Shown: one piece after another, positions 35,086-43,878 of the stretch
Position numbering within the stretch: position 1 is the stretch's first letter
Layout of the letters: the number at the start of each line of letters is the position of its first letter
Assembly (NCBI GenBank): GCA_963618065.1
Contig: CAVERH010000010.1
Location: 3,615-67,614, forward strand
Direction of reading: 5' to 3'
DNA length: 64,000 nt
From: Suilimivivens sp963618065
Lineage (GTDB): Bacteria > Bacillota > Clostridia > Lachnospirales > Lachnospiraceae
Translations under genes and position numbers: made by a program
Notes under the pieces: model-generated
What the model was told of the DNA's origin: nothing
Databases searched by the model: none
What the model saw: only the letters and a program-made list of their open reading frames with translations

Positions 35086-35556
35086 ATGGAGCAAAAGAAC
35101 ACCAGTCAAATTTCAGCCTTCGATACGCTTTTTTCCAATAATCATATTCAGATGCTGAAGGTTCTTCTGCCTTATATGGACAATCAGTTTCAAAAATATC
35201 TTGCCATTTACATTAAGTTTCAGGAGCTGCAGGTTGCCCTCAACTTTGTGCGGAAGCGTCCCTATCCGCTGTGCGGCTGTATGATTCATCCGGATGACAC
35301 GAATCCGGCCCAGGTGGTAAAGCGTCTTCTTCCCCTGTGCACGAAGGAAGAAAAGGAACAGTTAAACCAGATCCTGAATATGCTGCAGTCCATGTCACAA
35401 TATCAGGAAATGTTGCGTACCATGGAACTGATGAAAGAATTCATGCCGGAGGGAGATGCTTCTTCTCCTTCAAGCATGACGGATATGCTGATGGGAATGC
35501 TGACCCCCGAGCAGAAGCAGATGTTCGATCTGTTTTCTGCCCTAGGCGATTCCTGA
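35086..35556 (+). CDS. Unrecognised 156-aa helical protein
   Basis: I do not recognise this family. It is 156 aa, predicted soluble, largely helical, Met-rich and Leu-rich, with a single Cys pair in LCGCMIHPDD. The C-terminal part has repeated Met (MEEL-like and SMTDMLMGMLTPEQKQMFD). The start ATG is supported by AAAGGAG six bases upstream. It is followed after 46 bp by another small helical protein, so the two probably form an operon. The high-cysteine gene next to it suggests a shared developmental or envelope role, but the sequence itself does not show one. Confidence 0.75.
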   Translation: MEQKNTSQISAFDTLFSNNHIQMLKVLLPYMDNQFQKYLAIYIKFQELQVALNFVRKRPYPLCGCMIHPDDTNPAQVVKRLLPLCTKEEKEQLNQILNMLQSMSQYQEMLRTMELMKEFMPEGDASSPSSMTDMLMGMLTPEQKQMFDLFSALGDS

Positions 35557-35602
35557 TTTTTGAAACAACAACCGGATTATAAAAGAAAGGATGATACCCC
35601 TT

Positions 35603-35866
35603 ATGACGAACGAATGGATGAACGATCCCTCTTTACAGGAAATTGCTCCCTACAAGCTGCAATTCCTGCAGGCATTGATTTTTGAAAGTGCTTCTCTTTC
35701 CAAGGAACAGATGATGCCGTTTCTCATGGCCGTCATGAAACGTGGAAAAGAAAAGAACATCAACTTTACGGACCAGGAATTCCAGTCCATTGTCAATGTT
35801 CTTAAAAAGCATGCTTCTCCGGAGGAGCTCGCCAAAATGGAAAAGCTTATGAGTTTTCGGAAATAA
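35603..35866 (+). CDS. Unrecognised 87-aa small helical protein
   Basis: 87 aa, no TM segment, helical and Met-rich (SKEQMMPFLMAVMKRGKEK, EEFQS type turns). Of two in-frame ATGs, 35603 (MTNEWMND) has AAGGA eleven bases upstream. The earlier ATG at 35591 abuts that same site and is disfavoured. The size, Met content and PEE/PEQ motifs resemble the preceding protein's C-terminus (LTPEQKQMF against SPEELAKME), so the two may be distant relatives. The 3' end overlaps the convergent EAL-domain gene by 20 bp. Confidence 0.72.
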   Translation: MTNEWMNDPSLQEIAPYKLQFLQALIFESASLSKEQMMPFLMAVMKRGKEKNINFTDQEFQSIVNVLKKHASPEELAKMEKLMSFRK

Positions 35867-37757
35867 AAGTGATAAAGGCATCGAGCGGAATGGGCTTTGA
35901 ATAGTAATATCCCTGCAGATAATCACAGCCCATTTCCTGCAGGGCCTGCGACTGTTCTTTCGTCTCCACGCCCTCTGCAACAATATCCATATTCAGGGAC
36001 TTAATCATGTTGATGGAATGCTTCAAGGTACTTAAAGCACGGTCATTTTCCATCGCATACCAGACAATGCTCTTATCCATCTTCACAATATGGAACGGAT
36101 AGGTAATGACATTGGTAATGTTCGAATATCCGGTTCCATAATCATCCATAGAGAAGGTAACTCCCTTACTGCGTAGATATTCAATGTTATTACGAAGGGT
36201 TTCCTTTGAAACAGCAACCGCAGTCTCGGTAATTTCCAGATTAATAAAGGAATACGGTACATGATACTCATCCATGATCGCAAGTAATGTCTTATGCAGA
36301 TTCTCCTGCATACACTGTGCCACGGAAAGGTTGACTTCAATATATTCAAGTCCATACTGCTTCAGCTTCTTTTCGCAAATGGTCTTACATACCGAACGGA
36401 ACACGAATTCTCCGATCTTAAAGATCATCCCATTCTTCTCTGCAAGCGGAATAAAGTCCTCCGGGCTGATAAATCCAATCTCGTCATCACATAACCGAAT
36501 CAAAGCCTCTGCTGAATTGAAGCACTGTCCCTTCACCGAATAAATCGGCTGGTAATAAATCTCGAATTCTTCATTGGCAATGGCACGCTGTAAAATGTGT
36601 GTGATTTTATTTTCTCTCTTACGATTTTCTAAGATTCTTTCACTGGCAAGACGACGGCTTTCTATCTCTTCATCTACCACGAAATTCAGGGAATAATCAA
36701 TGATATCAACGATTTCTGCTATGCGGCTGACATCCTGCGGATAAAGCAGCTCATAATTTGAAACGGAAAGCATGATATCCACATCATCAAGAGTAACCGT
36801 CTTCTGTAATTCCCGGCGGATTCCGTCTATCATTCCATCATCACTGAACTCTGTATCCCGGAGAAGCACCACAAGCTGTCCCTCATTCAGACAGAACTGA
36901 TGAAGCTGCGGCAGCTTTTTCTCCAGAGTTTCTACTGCCTGCTTCATAACCTCACTGCTCTTCTCAACACCCAGAACATCCCGTACAAAACGGTAATTAT
37001 CAACATTGAAAATCTCCACTGCAAAGCCATTATCCTTCTCCATAGCCTGCTTAATTGTTTTGACAAAGCCCTTGCGATTATAGATTCCAAGCAGTGCATC
37101 CAGATCATCCTCCGGATTTTCCAGAGAAAGATACGCCAAAAGTACAGATACAGCAATTGCAAACTGAATCACCAGTATATTGGGAAGCTCTGACTGGATC
37201 AGTGTTCCTGCCATGCACAGAACCGTATATACGCATACAACTGCCCGCTGCATTCTCGTAAGCTTTCTGCTGTAGCGTATCATGATATACCATGAGATCA
37301 CAAAGTAGCTATATCCAAGGATCAGCAGAAAAAGAAACAATGTTCCGCGTTGATACCCCTTCACCGGATCACAGATAAAGGCAAAGCCGGTAAGCGGTGT
37401 ACTAACTGCCATCAGTACGGTAATTCCATAGGGTGTGAACAAAAGAAGCTTATATCGAAATGTCCAGTCCTTCTTCTCTTTAACAAGACTCAAAAGATAT
37501 AGATTATATATTGCAGGTATCAGATTGAAGCTTAACCAGTACCCTTCATTCCATACATACTGCCAGACAACAGAAAAGTGATGTGCTACCGAATATACGG
37601 CAGCACAGTCAAAGATCACCGTTATCAGAACCAGCCACAAAAGCGATGCAAATATATTTGTTGAAATGGTTCTGATGCTCTTTCTGCAATGAAAATAGAT
37701 CAGCATAATTCCCATCAGAAACATTGCAGCAATGTCGTAATGAAAATTGTAAGACAT
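35847..37757 (-). CDS. Membrane EAL-domain protein (c-di-GMP phosphodiesterase) with degenerate GGDEF
   Basis: 636 aa. About seven or eight TM segments fill residues 1-210. A GGDEF-like domain (about 215-385) starts LLGIYNRKGFV, but the active-site position reads NEGQLVVLL instead of GGDEF, so cyclase activity is unlikely. The EAL domain (about 395-636) keeps the key residues: AEALIRL, EVNLS, NLEITET, MDDYGTGYSN, VKMDKS, AEGVET and LQGYYYSKP. It is therefore expected to hydrolyse c-di-GMP, perhaps with the degenerate GGDEF as a GTP sensor. It has its own promoter upstream. Confidence 0.9.
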   Translation of the reverse strand: MSYNFHYDIAAMFLMGIMLIYFHCRKSIRTISTNIFASLLWLVLITVIFDCAAVYSVAHHFSVVWQYVWNEGYWLSFNLIPAIYNLYLLSLVKEKKDWTFRYKLLLFTPYGITVLMAVSTPLTGFAFICDPVKGYQRGTLFLFLLILGYSYFVISWYIMIRYSRKLTRMQRAVVCVYTVLCMAGTLIQSELPNILVIQFAIAVSVLLAYLSLENPEDDLDALLGIYNRKGFVKTIKQAMEKDNGFAVEIFNVDNYRFVRDVLGVEKSSEVMKQAVETLEKKLPQLHQFCLNEGQLVVLLRDTEFSDDGMIDGIRRELQKTVTLDDVDIMLSVSNYELLYPQDVSRIAEIVDIIDYSLNFVVDEEIESRRLASERILENRKRENKITHILQRAIANEEFEIYYQPIYSVKGQCFNSAEALIRLCDDEIGFISPEDFIPLAEKNGMIFKIGEFVFRSVCKTICEKKLKQYGLEYIEVNLSVAQCMQENLHKTLLAIMDEYHVPYSFINLEITETAVAVSKETLRNNIEYLRSKGVTFSMDDYGTGYSNITNVITYPFHIVKMDKSIVWYAMENDRALSTLKHSINMIKSLNMDIVAEGVETKEQSQALQEMGCDYLQGYYYSKPIPLDAFITFISENS

Positions 37758-37796
37758 TTTGTCCCCCGAAGTGTATATGTATTAAAAGCTGAAATC

Positions 37797-37825
37797 ATCT
37801 TATCATAATAAATTTTGATTTTCAA
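37797..37825 (-). promoter_or_regulatory. Probable promoter of the EAL-domain gene
   Basis: Minus strand: -35 TTGAAA (37825-37820), 17-bp spacer, -10 TAAGAT (37802-37797). It lies directly after the T-run of the rpmF terminator. Confidence 0.6.
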
Positions 37826-37852
37826 GTAAAAAAGCCTCCCTGACAGGGAGGC
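37826..37852 (-). terminator. Terminator after rpmF
   Basis: Stem GCCTCCCTG/CAGGGAGGC at 37834-37852 followed on the minus strand by TTTTTT. It lies 13 bases after the rpmF stop. Confidence 0.88.
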
Positions 37853-37865
37853 CTTCATTTTGGAA

Positions 37866-38045
37866 TTAATCCTGAGCGATGATCTCTTTCTTATTGTAGG
37901 ATCCGCAATTCTTGCAGACTCTGTGAGGCATCATGAGTGCTCCGCACTTGCTGCACTTAACTAATCCGGGTACGCTCATTTTCCAGTTAGCTCTTCTCTT
38001 ATCTCTTCTAGCTTTAGAAGATTTATTCTTAGGACAGATAGACAT
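37866..38045 (-). CDS. rpmF: 50S ribosomal protein L32
   Basis: 59 aa basic ribosomal protein of the large subunit. The N-terminus MSICPKNKSSKARRDKRRAN is typical. Two CxxC pairs (CSKC at 31-34 and CKNC at 44-47) form the zinc ribbon found in the zinc-binding form of L32. It is two bases downstream of the YceD-type gene, the usual bacterial pairing. Ribosome site GGAGG. Confidence 0.97.
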   Translation of the reverse strand: MSICPKNKSSKARRDKRRANWKMSVPGLVKCSKCGALMMPHRVCKNCGSYNKKEIIAQD

Positions 38046-38047
38046 CT

Positions 38048-38575
38048 TTACACCTCCTTATTAAACGCCTCGTAAATATCTTTGATAGCTGCCATTCTCG
38101 GATCCGGTACGAACTGGTCGCACCCACAATTGCCTTCATTCAGGTTCTTTCCACACACCTTGCAAATCCCCTTACAATCCGGCTTACACAGGATCTTCGT
38201 CGGCATATTAAAACTTATCTCACTTTCTATGAAAGCATCTACGTCAAACTCGTATCCGACCATGAAACTCCGTTCATCTGCGTCTTCTGATTGCTCTGTC
38301 GCTTCCGGGGATGCCAGTTCATACTCCATTGGAACATGCACCGTTGTTCTCACCGGCTGCAGACATCGATCACAGGGAATTTCCAAATCAAGCTCCATAG
38401 TCCCCGTAAGCAGGATTCTGTTGTTTCCGATATTCTGAAACGTAAGCTCTGCATCCGTTTTGGAAAGGATTGGATACTCAAAACCAAAATATTCAACCGT
38501 TCCGGGTTCATACGTAAAGCTTTCTCTTCTGACTTTTCCCTCAGAAGTAAAAACATCTGTCAGATTGATCAACAT
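38048..38575 (-). CDS. YceD/DUF177 family protein
   Basis: 175 aa protein of the family usually encoded directly before rpmF; linked in some organisms to 23S rRNA accumulation. It contains the Cys pattern CDRCLQPV in the middle and CKPDCKGICKVCGKNLN toward the end, plausibly metal-binding. Start ATG has GGGAG upstream. It is driven by a consensus sigma-A promoter at 38636-38664 and co-transcribed with rpmF. Confidence 0.92.
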   Translation of the reverse strand: MLINLTDVFTSEGKVRRESFTYEPGTVEYFGFEYPILSKTDAELTFQNIGNNRILLTGTMELDLEIPCDRCLQPVRTTVHVPMEYELASPEATEQSEDADERSFMVGYEFDVDAFIESEISFNMPTKILCKPDCKGICKVCGKNLNEGNCGCDQFVPDPRMAAIKDIYEAFNKEV

Positions 38576-38635
38576 ATCTTACTCCCTTAAAGTGGGTGTC
38601 ATGCCATAGCAAACATACTATCGCACACTTCAACA

Positions 38636-38664
38636 ATTATAGCGATGGTCCCTGACTTTGTCAA
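38636..38664 (-). promoter_or_regulatory. Consensus sigma-A promoter of yceD-rpmF
   Basis: Minus strand: -35 TTGACA (38664-38659), 17-bp spacer, -10 TATAAT (38641-38636), both hexamers exact. A small inverted repeat (CCCT(T)GAC/GTCAGGG) surrounds the -35 and may double as the ackA terminator or an operator. Confidence 0.88.
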
Positions 38665-38687
38665 GGGCTCTTTTCATTTTTCTAAAA

Positions 38688-39887
38688 CTATTTCTGAACC
38701 AGTGCTGCGGTTTCTCTTGCAATAGCAAGTTCTTCGTTCGTAGGGATTACTAAAATCTTCGTACGGCTGTCCTTCGTGGAAACAATGAGGGCTTCTCCGC
38801 ACTTCTCGTTCTCCTCTTCATTCAGGGCCACGCCAAGGTATCCGAAGTATTTGCAGATCAGGCTTCTGACAAAACCACTGTTCTCTCCAACGCCCGCGGT
38901 AAAGCAGATCGCATCCACACCGTTCATGGCTGCCGCATAAGCACCGACATACTTTGCAACACGGTAACAGAACGCATCTACGGCACGGACACAGTTTTCT
39001 TTATCCTCCACATAGCCTTCTTCCAGATCACGGAAATCGGAGGAGTAATCCTCGGACAGACCATAAATTCCGGATTCCTTATTCAGGATATTCAAAACCT
39101 CATGAACGTCTTTGTTTTCTTTGTTGCAGATAAATTCTACGATTGCAGGATCCAGATCACCGGAACGGGTTCCCATGATCAGACCCTCCAACGGGGTAAG
39201 TCCCATCGAAGTATCCACGCACTTGCCATTCTTTACCGCGGATACGCTGGCACCGTTTCCAAGATGGCACACAATCAGCTTCAGGCTCTCATAATCCTGT
39301 CCTAAAAGCTCTGCAGCTTTCTTGGATACATAGGAATGGCTGGTTCCGTGGAAACCGTAACGGCGGATCTTGTAATCCTCATAATAACGATACGGAAGTC
39401 CGTAAAGATAAGCCTCCTCCGGCATGGTCTGATGGAATGCAGTATCGAATACGGCTACCATCGGAGTTTCCTTCATGATCTGCCGGCAGGCACGGATACC
39501 GATCAGGTTTGCAGGATTATGTAACGGTGCAAGATCATTACACTCTTCAATCGCTTTTAATACTTCTTCGGTAATCACGGTAGAGCTTGCAAACTTCTCT
39601 CCTCCGTGCACAATACGGTGTCCGACTGCTCCGATCTCATCAAGATTCTTCACAACACCGGTTTTTTCATCGGTCAGTGCAGAAAGCACCATCTGGATTG
39701 CAGCAGTATGATCCGGCATCGGCGCCTCTGTAATCTGCTTCTCTCCACCCTTCGGGGTATAAACCATACGACTTCCCTCAATCGCAATACGCTCACATAA
39801 GCCTTTTGCAATGACCTCTTCTGTTTCAGAATTAATCAACTGGAACTTCAAAGAAGAGCTTCCACAGTTAATAACTAAAATATTCAT
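38688..39887 (-). CDS. ackA: Acetate kinase
   Basis: Makes ATP and acetate from acetyl phosphate, the last step of fermentative acetate production. The protein is 399 aa, full length. Motifs: N-terminal NCGSSSLKF (residues 7-15), VVFDTAFHQTMP-like phosphate region, GFHGTSH and HLGNGAS. It is 27 bp downstream of pta in the normal order for joint control, with GAGAGGA upstream of the ATG. Confidence 0.97.
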   Translation of the reverse strand: MNILVINCGSSSLKFQLINSETEEVIAKGLCERIAIEGSRMVYTPKGGEKQITEAPMPDHTAAIQMVLSALTDEKTGVVKNLDEIGAVGHRIVHGGEKFASSTVITEEVLKAIEECNDLAPLHNPANLIGIRACRQIMKETPMVAVFDTAFHQTMPEEAYLYGLPYRYYEDYKIRRYGFHGTSHSYVSKKAAELLGQDYESLKLIVCHLGNGASVSAVKNGKCVDTSMGLTPLEGLIMGTRSGDLDPAIVEFICNKENKDVHEVLNILNKESGIYGLSEDYSSDFRDLEEGYVEDKENCVRAVDAFCYRVAKYVGAYAAAMNGVDAICFTAGVGENSGFVRSLICKYFGYLGVALNEEENEKCGEALIVSTKDSRTKILVIPTNEELAIARETAALVQK

Positions 39888-39914
39888 ACTTCTAATCCTC
39901 TCTCTGTTAAGCTA

Positions 39915-40916
39915 TTAAGATAACTGTGCCTGTACGGCGGTCAGTGCCACAACACCAACAATATCCTGCCAGGAGCATCCTCTGGACAGGTCGTTTACCG
40001 GCTTTGCAATTCCCTGAAGCATCGGTCCATAGGCTTCTGCCTTGCCTAAACGCTGTACCAGCTTATAACCGATATTACCACAGTCCAGATTCGGGAAAAT
40101 CAGGACATTTGCTTTACCTGCAACTTCGCTTCCTGGCGCCTTGGACTTGGCAATGGAAGGAACAAGCGCCGCATCCGGCTGCATCTCACCATCGATACAG
40201 AGTCCCGGATACTGCTCATGGGCAATTCTGGTTGCCTCTACCACTTTATCTACCAACGGATGCTTTGCGCTTCCCTTCGTGGAATGGGAAAGCATCGCAA
40301 TGATGGGCTTTGCACCGACAAGGCTCTTAAAGCTTCTTGCGGAAGAATCGGCAATGGCAGCAAGCTCTTCTGCGGTAGGATCCTGATTCAGTCCACAATC
40401 TGCAAACAGGAAGGTTCCGTTCTCTCCATATTCGCAGTCCGGTACGCACATCAGGAAGAAACCGGATACCAGCTTCACGCCGGGAGCGGTCTTCAGAATC
40501 TGCAAGGCCGGACGAAGGGTATCTGCAGTTGCGTGGCATGCACCGGCTACCATTCCGTCTGCATCATTTGCCTTAACCATAATGACGCCGAAGGTCAGCG
40601 GATCACTTAACAGGATCTCTCTTGCCTTCTCTACGGTCATTCCTTTATTCTTACGGGTTTCATATAATAATTGTACATAATCTTCCAGCTTCTCACAAAG
40701 GAGCGGATTCACAATCTTCACTCCGGTCAGATCAATCTCCAGCCAGGTTGCCCCGTCCATGATCTTCTCGGCATCGCCAATCATAATAATATTGGCAATT
40801 CCCTGCTGAATAATCTGAGCCGCTGCAATCAGCGTTCTCTTATCCGTTGTCTCAGGAAGGACAATCGTTTTCTTGTCCATTCTTGCTTTGTCTTTAATAA
40901 TATCAATGTACGACAT
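39915..40916 (-). CDS. pta: Phosphate acetyltransferase
   Basis: Converts acetyl-CoA and phosphate to acetyl phosphate. The short clostridial form of 333 aa, without the N-terminal regulatory domain seen in enterobacterial Pta. Motifs include LLSDPLTFGVIMVKANDADGMV and the C-terminal DLSRGCSWQDIV. The frame opens at 40934, but the ATG at 40916 (MSYIDIIKD) has AGGAG eight bases upstream and is preferred. Confidence 0.96.
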   Translation of the reverse strand: MSYIDIIKDKARMDKKTIVLPETTDKRTLIAAAQIIQQGIANIIMIGDAEKIMDGATWLEIDLTGVKIVNPLLCEKLEDYVQLLYETRKNKGMTVEKAREILLSDPLTFGVIMVKANDADGMVAGACHATADTLRPALQILKTAPGVKLVSGFFLMCVPDCEYGENGTFLFADCGLNQDPTAEELAAIADSSARSFKSLVGAKPIIAMLSHSTKGSAKHPLVDKVVEATRIAHEQYPGLCIDGEMQPDAALVPSIAKSKAPGSEVAGKANVLIFPNLDCGNIGYKLVQRLGKAEAYGPMLQGIAKPVNDLSRGCSWQDIVGVVALTAVQAQLS

Positions 40917-40947
40917 CACACTGTCTCCTTTCACAGCTTATGTAAAA

Positions 40948-40976
40948 ATAATAGCCCATTCTGCCTTTTCCGACAA
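40948..40976 (-). promoter_or_regulatory. Probable promoter of pta-ackA
   Basis: Minus strand: -35 TTGTCG (40976-40971), 17-bp spacer, -10 TATTAT (40953-40948), 31 bases before the start codon. Confidence 0.6.
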
Positions 40977-41033
40977 GTCCCCTCCTGCAAAAACTTTGTG
41001 CAATTTTCGAAACATTTTCAACTCTTTTTTAAA

Positions 41034-41063
41034 TTGCTGTCCCTGCCTTTCCTATGATATAGT
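41034..41063 (+). promoter_or_regulatory. Possible promoter of tmcAL-uxaC
   Basis: Plus strand: TTGCTG (41034-41039), 18-bp spacer, TATAGT (41058-41063), about 24 bases before tmcAL. Only moderate match. Confidence 0.45.
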
Positions 41064-41086
41064 ACAATGGTAAAAAGGAGTACACC

Positions 41087-42343
41087 ATGAAAACTGCCGC
41101 AGTAATTGCCGAATATAACCCTTTCCACAAGGGTCATGAATATCATTTATTAAAAACCCGCGTCATGACGAAGGCCGATTTCATCATCGTTGTAATGAGC
41201 GGTGACTTCGTGCAGCGTGGAGCACCGGCTCTGATGAACAAATATCTCCGTGCGAAAATGGCTCTTGCAGGAGGCGCCGATGTTGTGCTCGAGCTGCCCT
41301 CACGCTATGCCCTTTCCAGTGCCGAAGGCTTTGCTGAAGGATCTGTTTCCCTGATTGACCGTCTTCGCGTGGTCGACCTGCTTTCCTTTGGAAGCGAATG
41401 CGGAAATGCCGCACAGCTTTCTTATTATGCACAAAGACAGCTTACTTTAGAACAGGATCCGGAATACCGTAAAGCGGTCGTTTCTTATCAAAAGCAGGGG
41501 CTTTCCTACCCGGCTGCCGTCCAGAATGCCATGCAGGATAATTCCGGCACCATGTTTTTGCCGAATAACATCCTCGGGATTGAGTACTGTAAGTCGTTGA
41601 TCCGCCGCCACAGCTCCATTACACCGGTTTCGATTCTCCGGAATGGCGAGGGCTACCACAGCCCACAGCTTTCTGCAGATTCCGGAAGCTATTCTTCTGC
41701 CTCCGCACTCCGTAAGACTGCCGGAACGCATAAAAATTCTCTTGACTGCCTCCTGAGAGACACTGTCTTTGTCTCCCAGATTCCGGCTCAGGTACTTCCG
41801 ATCTGGAAATCTGTTCCGGACATCCATTATGGAATCTCCGAAGCAGATTTTTCCCTGCTTCTGCATTATAAACTGCTCTCTGACCAGGCAGATGGCTACT
41901 CCTGCTTCGAAGACTGCAGTGAAGATCTTTCATTGAAGATTGCGAAGTATCTTCCGGAATACCGTGATTTCACCGGCTTTTGCCAACTATTAAAGTCCAG
42001 AGATCTCACCTATACCCGAATCAGCCGCGTATTGATGCACATTCTGCTCGATCTGCGAAAGCCCCAGTCCTTTCTTAAGGATTCTGAGAATGTTCTGCAG
42101 ATTCCCTACGCAAGGCTCCTCGGTTTCCGTAAAAGCGCTTCTCCTCTTTTAAACCGGATCAAGAAGGAAAGTGAGATCCCGCTGATTGCAAAGCCTGCCG
42201 ATGCCTCTTCCCTTTTATCCGGCGATGGACTTTCCCTGTTTAAAGAGGATGTCCGCATCACTCATATTTACGAAGCCGTTGCTTCCAGCAAAAATCAAAC
42301 ACTATTACACAATGAATACCAGCAGTCGCCGATTGTCTGGTAA
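41087..42343 (+). CDS. tmcAL: tRNA(Met) cytidine acetate ligase TmcAL
   Basis: Activates acetate with ATP and forms N4-acetylcytidine at the wobble base of elongator tRNA-Met. The protein is 418 aa. The nucleotidylyltransferase motif IAEYNPFHKGHEYHL is at the N-terminus, followed by VVMSGDFVQRG and ELPSRYALSSAEGFAEG, all typical of the former YlbM/DUF795 family. The use of acetate is consistent with the adjacent divergent pta-ackA, though the pairing may be chance. It is 17 bp from uxaC. Confidence 0.92.
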   Translation: MKTAAVIAEYNPFHKGHEYHLLKTRVMTKADFIIVVMSGDFVQRGAPALMNKYLRAKMALAGGADVVLELPSRYALSSAEGFAEGSVSLIDRLRVVDLLSFGSECGNAAQLSYYAQRQLTLEQDPEYRKAVVSYQKQGLSYPAAVQNAMQDNSGTMFLPNNILGIEYCKSLIRRHSSITPVSILRNGEGYHSPQLSADSGSYSSASALRKTAGTHKNSLDCLLRDTVFVSQIPAQVLPIWKSVPDIHYGISEADFSLLLHYKLLSDQADGYSCFEDCSEDLSLKIAKYLPEYRDFTGFCQLLKSRDLTYTRISRVLMHILLDLRKPQSFLKDSENVLQIPYARLLGFRKSASPLLNRIKKESEIPLIAKPADASSLLSGDGLSLFKEDVRITHIYEAVASSKNQTLLHNEYQQSPIVW

Positions 42344-42360
42344 AGAAATGGAGGTATTTC

Positions 42361-43791
42361 ATGAAATCGTTTATGGATCAGGATTTCTTATTACATAGCG
42401 AAACTGCGCGAAAGCTTTACCACGAGGCAGCGGAAACGATGCCGATTCTGGATTATCACTGCCATATCAGCCCAAAGGAAATTGCCGTGGATCGTCATTT
42501 TGACAACATCACCTCGCTGTGGCTTGGCGGCGATCATTACAAGTGGCGTTTCATGCGCGCCTGCGGCGTGGAGGAACGCTTCATCACCGGTGATGCTCCG
42601 GATAAGGAGAAATTCTTCAAATGGGCAGAGGTTCTTGGCAAGGCGGTCGGCAATCCGCTCTATCACTGGAGCCATCTGGAATTACAGCGTTACTTTGATT
42701 ACCACGGCATTCTGAATAAAGATACCGCAGAGCAGGTCTGGAACCTCTGTAATGAAAAGCTTGCGGATCCTTCCATGAGTGCCCGCTCCATCATCGAACG
42801 TTCCCACGTTACCCTGCTTTGTACTACGGATGATCCGGTGGATTCTCTCGAATACCATATGCAGCTTGCAGAAGATGAAAGCTTCTCAGTTCAGGTTCTT
42901 CCGGCATGGCGTCCGGACCGTGCGGTTTCCATCAGGAAACCGGATTTTCCTGATTACATTCATACCCTTGCGGAGGTTTCCGGGATTCCGATTACCACCT
43001 TTGAGGATCTGAAAAAGGCCCTCTCCATCCGGATGGATTATTTTGCCGAAAGAGGGTGTCTCGTCAGTGACCATGGACTGCCTTATGTCATGTTCTCTCC
43101 TGCTTCTGATTCCCTTGTCGAAGAAATCTTTGTAAAGCGGATGCAGGGACAAATGGTGGATACACAGGAGGAACTGCAATATGAAACGGCTCTCCTGCTT
43201 TTCCTTGGACGGGAATACCAGCACCGCAGCTGGGTGATGCAGCTTCACTATGGCGTACGCCGTGACAACAATCACAAGATGTTTGCACGCATCGGTGCCG
43301 ATACCGGCTTTGACAGCATCGGGGATTCCGCTCCGGTTTCCACACTGGCCGAGTTCTTAAACGCCCTGTGTGAAACCGATGAGCTTCCGAAAACCATCCT
43401 CTACAGTCTTAATCCACACGACAATGAAGCGATTGATTGTATCATGGGATGCTTCCAGGATTCGACTGCGGTATCGAAGCTGCAGCACGGAAGTGCCTGG
43501 TGGTTTAACGATCATAAGAACGGAATGCAGAACCAGTTATTATCTCTGGCTGCCTCCGGCAACCTGTCCGGCTTTGTCGGAATGCTGACCGACTCCCGGA
43601 GCTTCATCTCTTACACGAGACATGAATACTTCCGCCGGATTCTTTGCAATCTGCTTGGTGAGCTGGTAGAAAAAGGAGAATTCCCGGATGACCTGGTAAC
43701 CTTAAAAGAAATTGTAAAGGATATTTCCTACCGGAATGCAGTCTGCTATTTCGGCTTTACTCTTCCGGTGGATGAAACCATTGAAAAATAA
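42361..43791 (+). CDS. uxaC: Glucuronate isomerase (uronate isomerase)
   Basis: Interconverts glucuronate with fructuronate and galacturonate with tagaturonate, entering hexuronate breakdown. The protein is 476 aa, normal length. Motifs: MPILDYHCHISPKEIA (metal-binding His pair), TTDDPVDSL, SDHGL and the C-terminal RRILCNLLGE. GGAGG precedes the ATG by six bases. The other uronate genes (uxaB, uxuA, kdgK) are not in the window, and its neighbour tmcAL is unrelated. Confidence 0.95.
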   Translation: MKSFMDQDFLLHSETARKLYHEAAETMPILDYHCHISPKEIAVDRHFDNITSLWLGGDHYKWRFMRACGVEERFITGDAPDKEKFFKWAEVLGKAVGNPLYHWSHLELQRYFDYHGILNKDTAEQVWNLCNEKLADPSMSARSIIERSHVTLLCTTDDPVDSLEYHMQLAEDESFSVQVLPAWRPDRAVSIRKPDFPDYIHTLAEVSGIPITTFEDLKKALSIRMDYFAERGCLVSDHGLPYVMFSPASDSLVEEIFVKRMQGQMVDTQEELQYETALLLFLGREYQHRSWVMQLHYGVRRDNNHKMFARIGADTGFDSIGDSAPVSTLAEFLNALCETDELPKTILYSLNPHDNEAIDCIMGCFQDSTAVSKLQHGSAWWFNDHKNGMQNQLLSLAASGNLSGFVGMLTDSRSFISYTRHEYFRRILCNLLGELVEKGEFPDDLVTLKEIVKDISYRNAVCYFGFTLPVDETIEK

Positions 43792-43810
43792 ATACGGTAT
43801 GATAAAAATG

Positions 43811-43840
43811 GGTCGGTGCATATCATCATATGCACCGACC
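43811..43840. terminator. Bidirectional terminator between uxaC and the GGDEF gene
   Basis: Perfect 13-bp stem (GGTCGGTGCATAT and complement) with a CATC loop. It is followed on the plus strand by TTATAATAAA and on the minus strand by CATTTTTATC, so it can end both convergent units. Confidence 0.78.
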
Positions 43841-43878
43841 TTATAATAAACTTCGCACCTGCTTACTGTAGAAGATCT

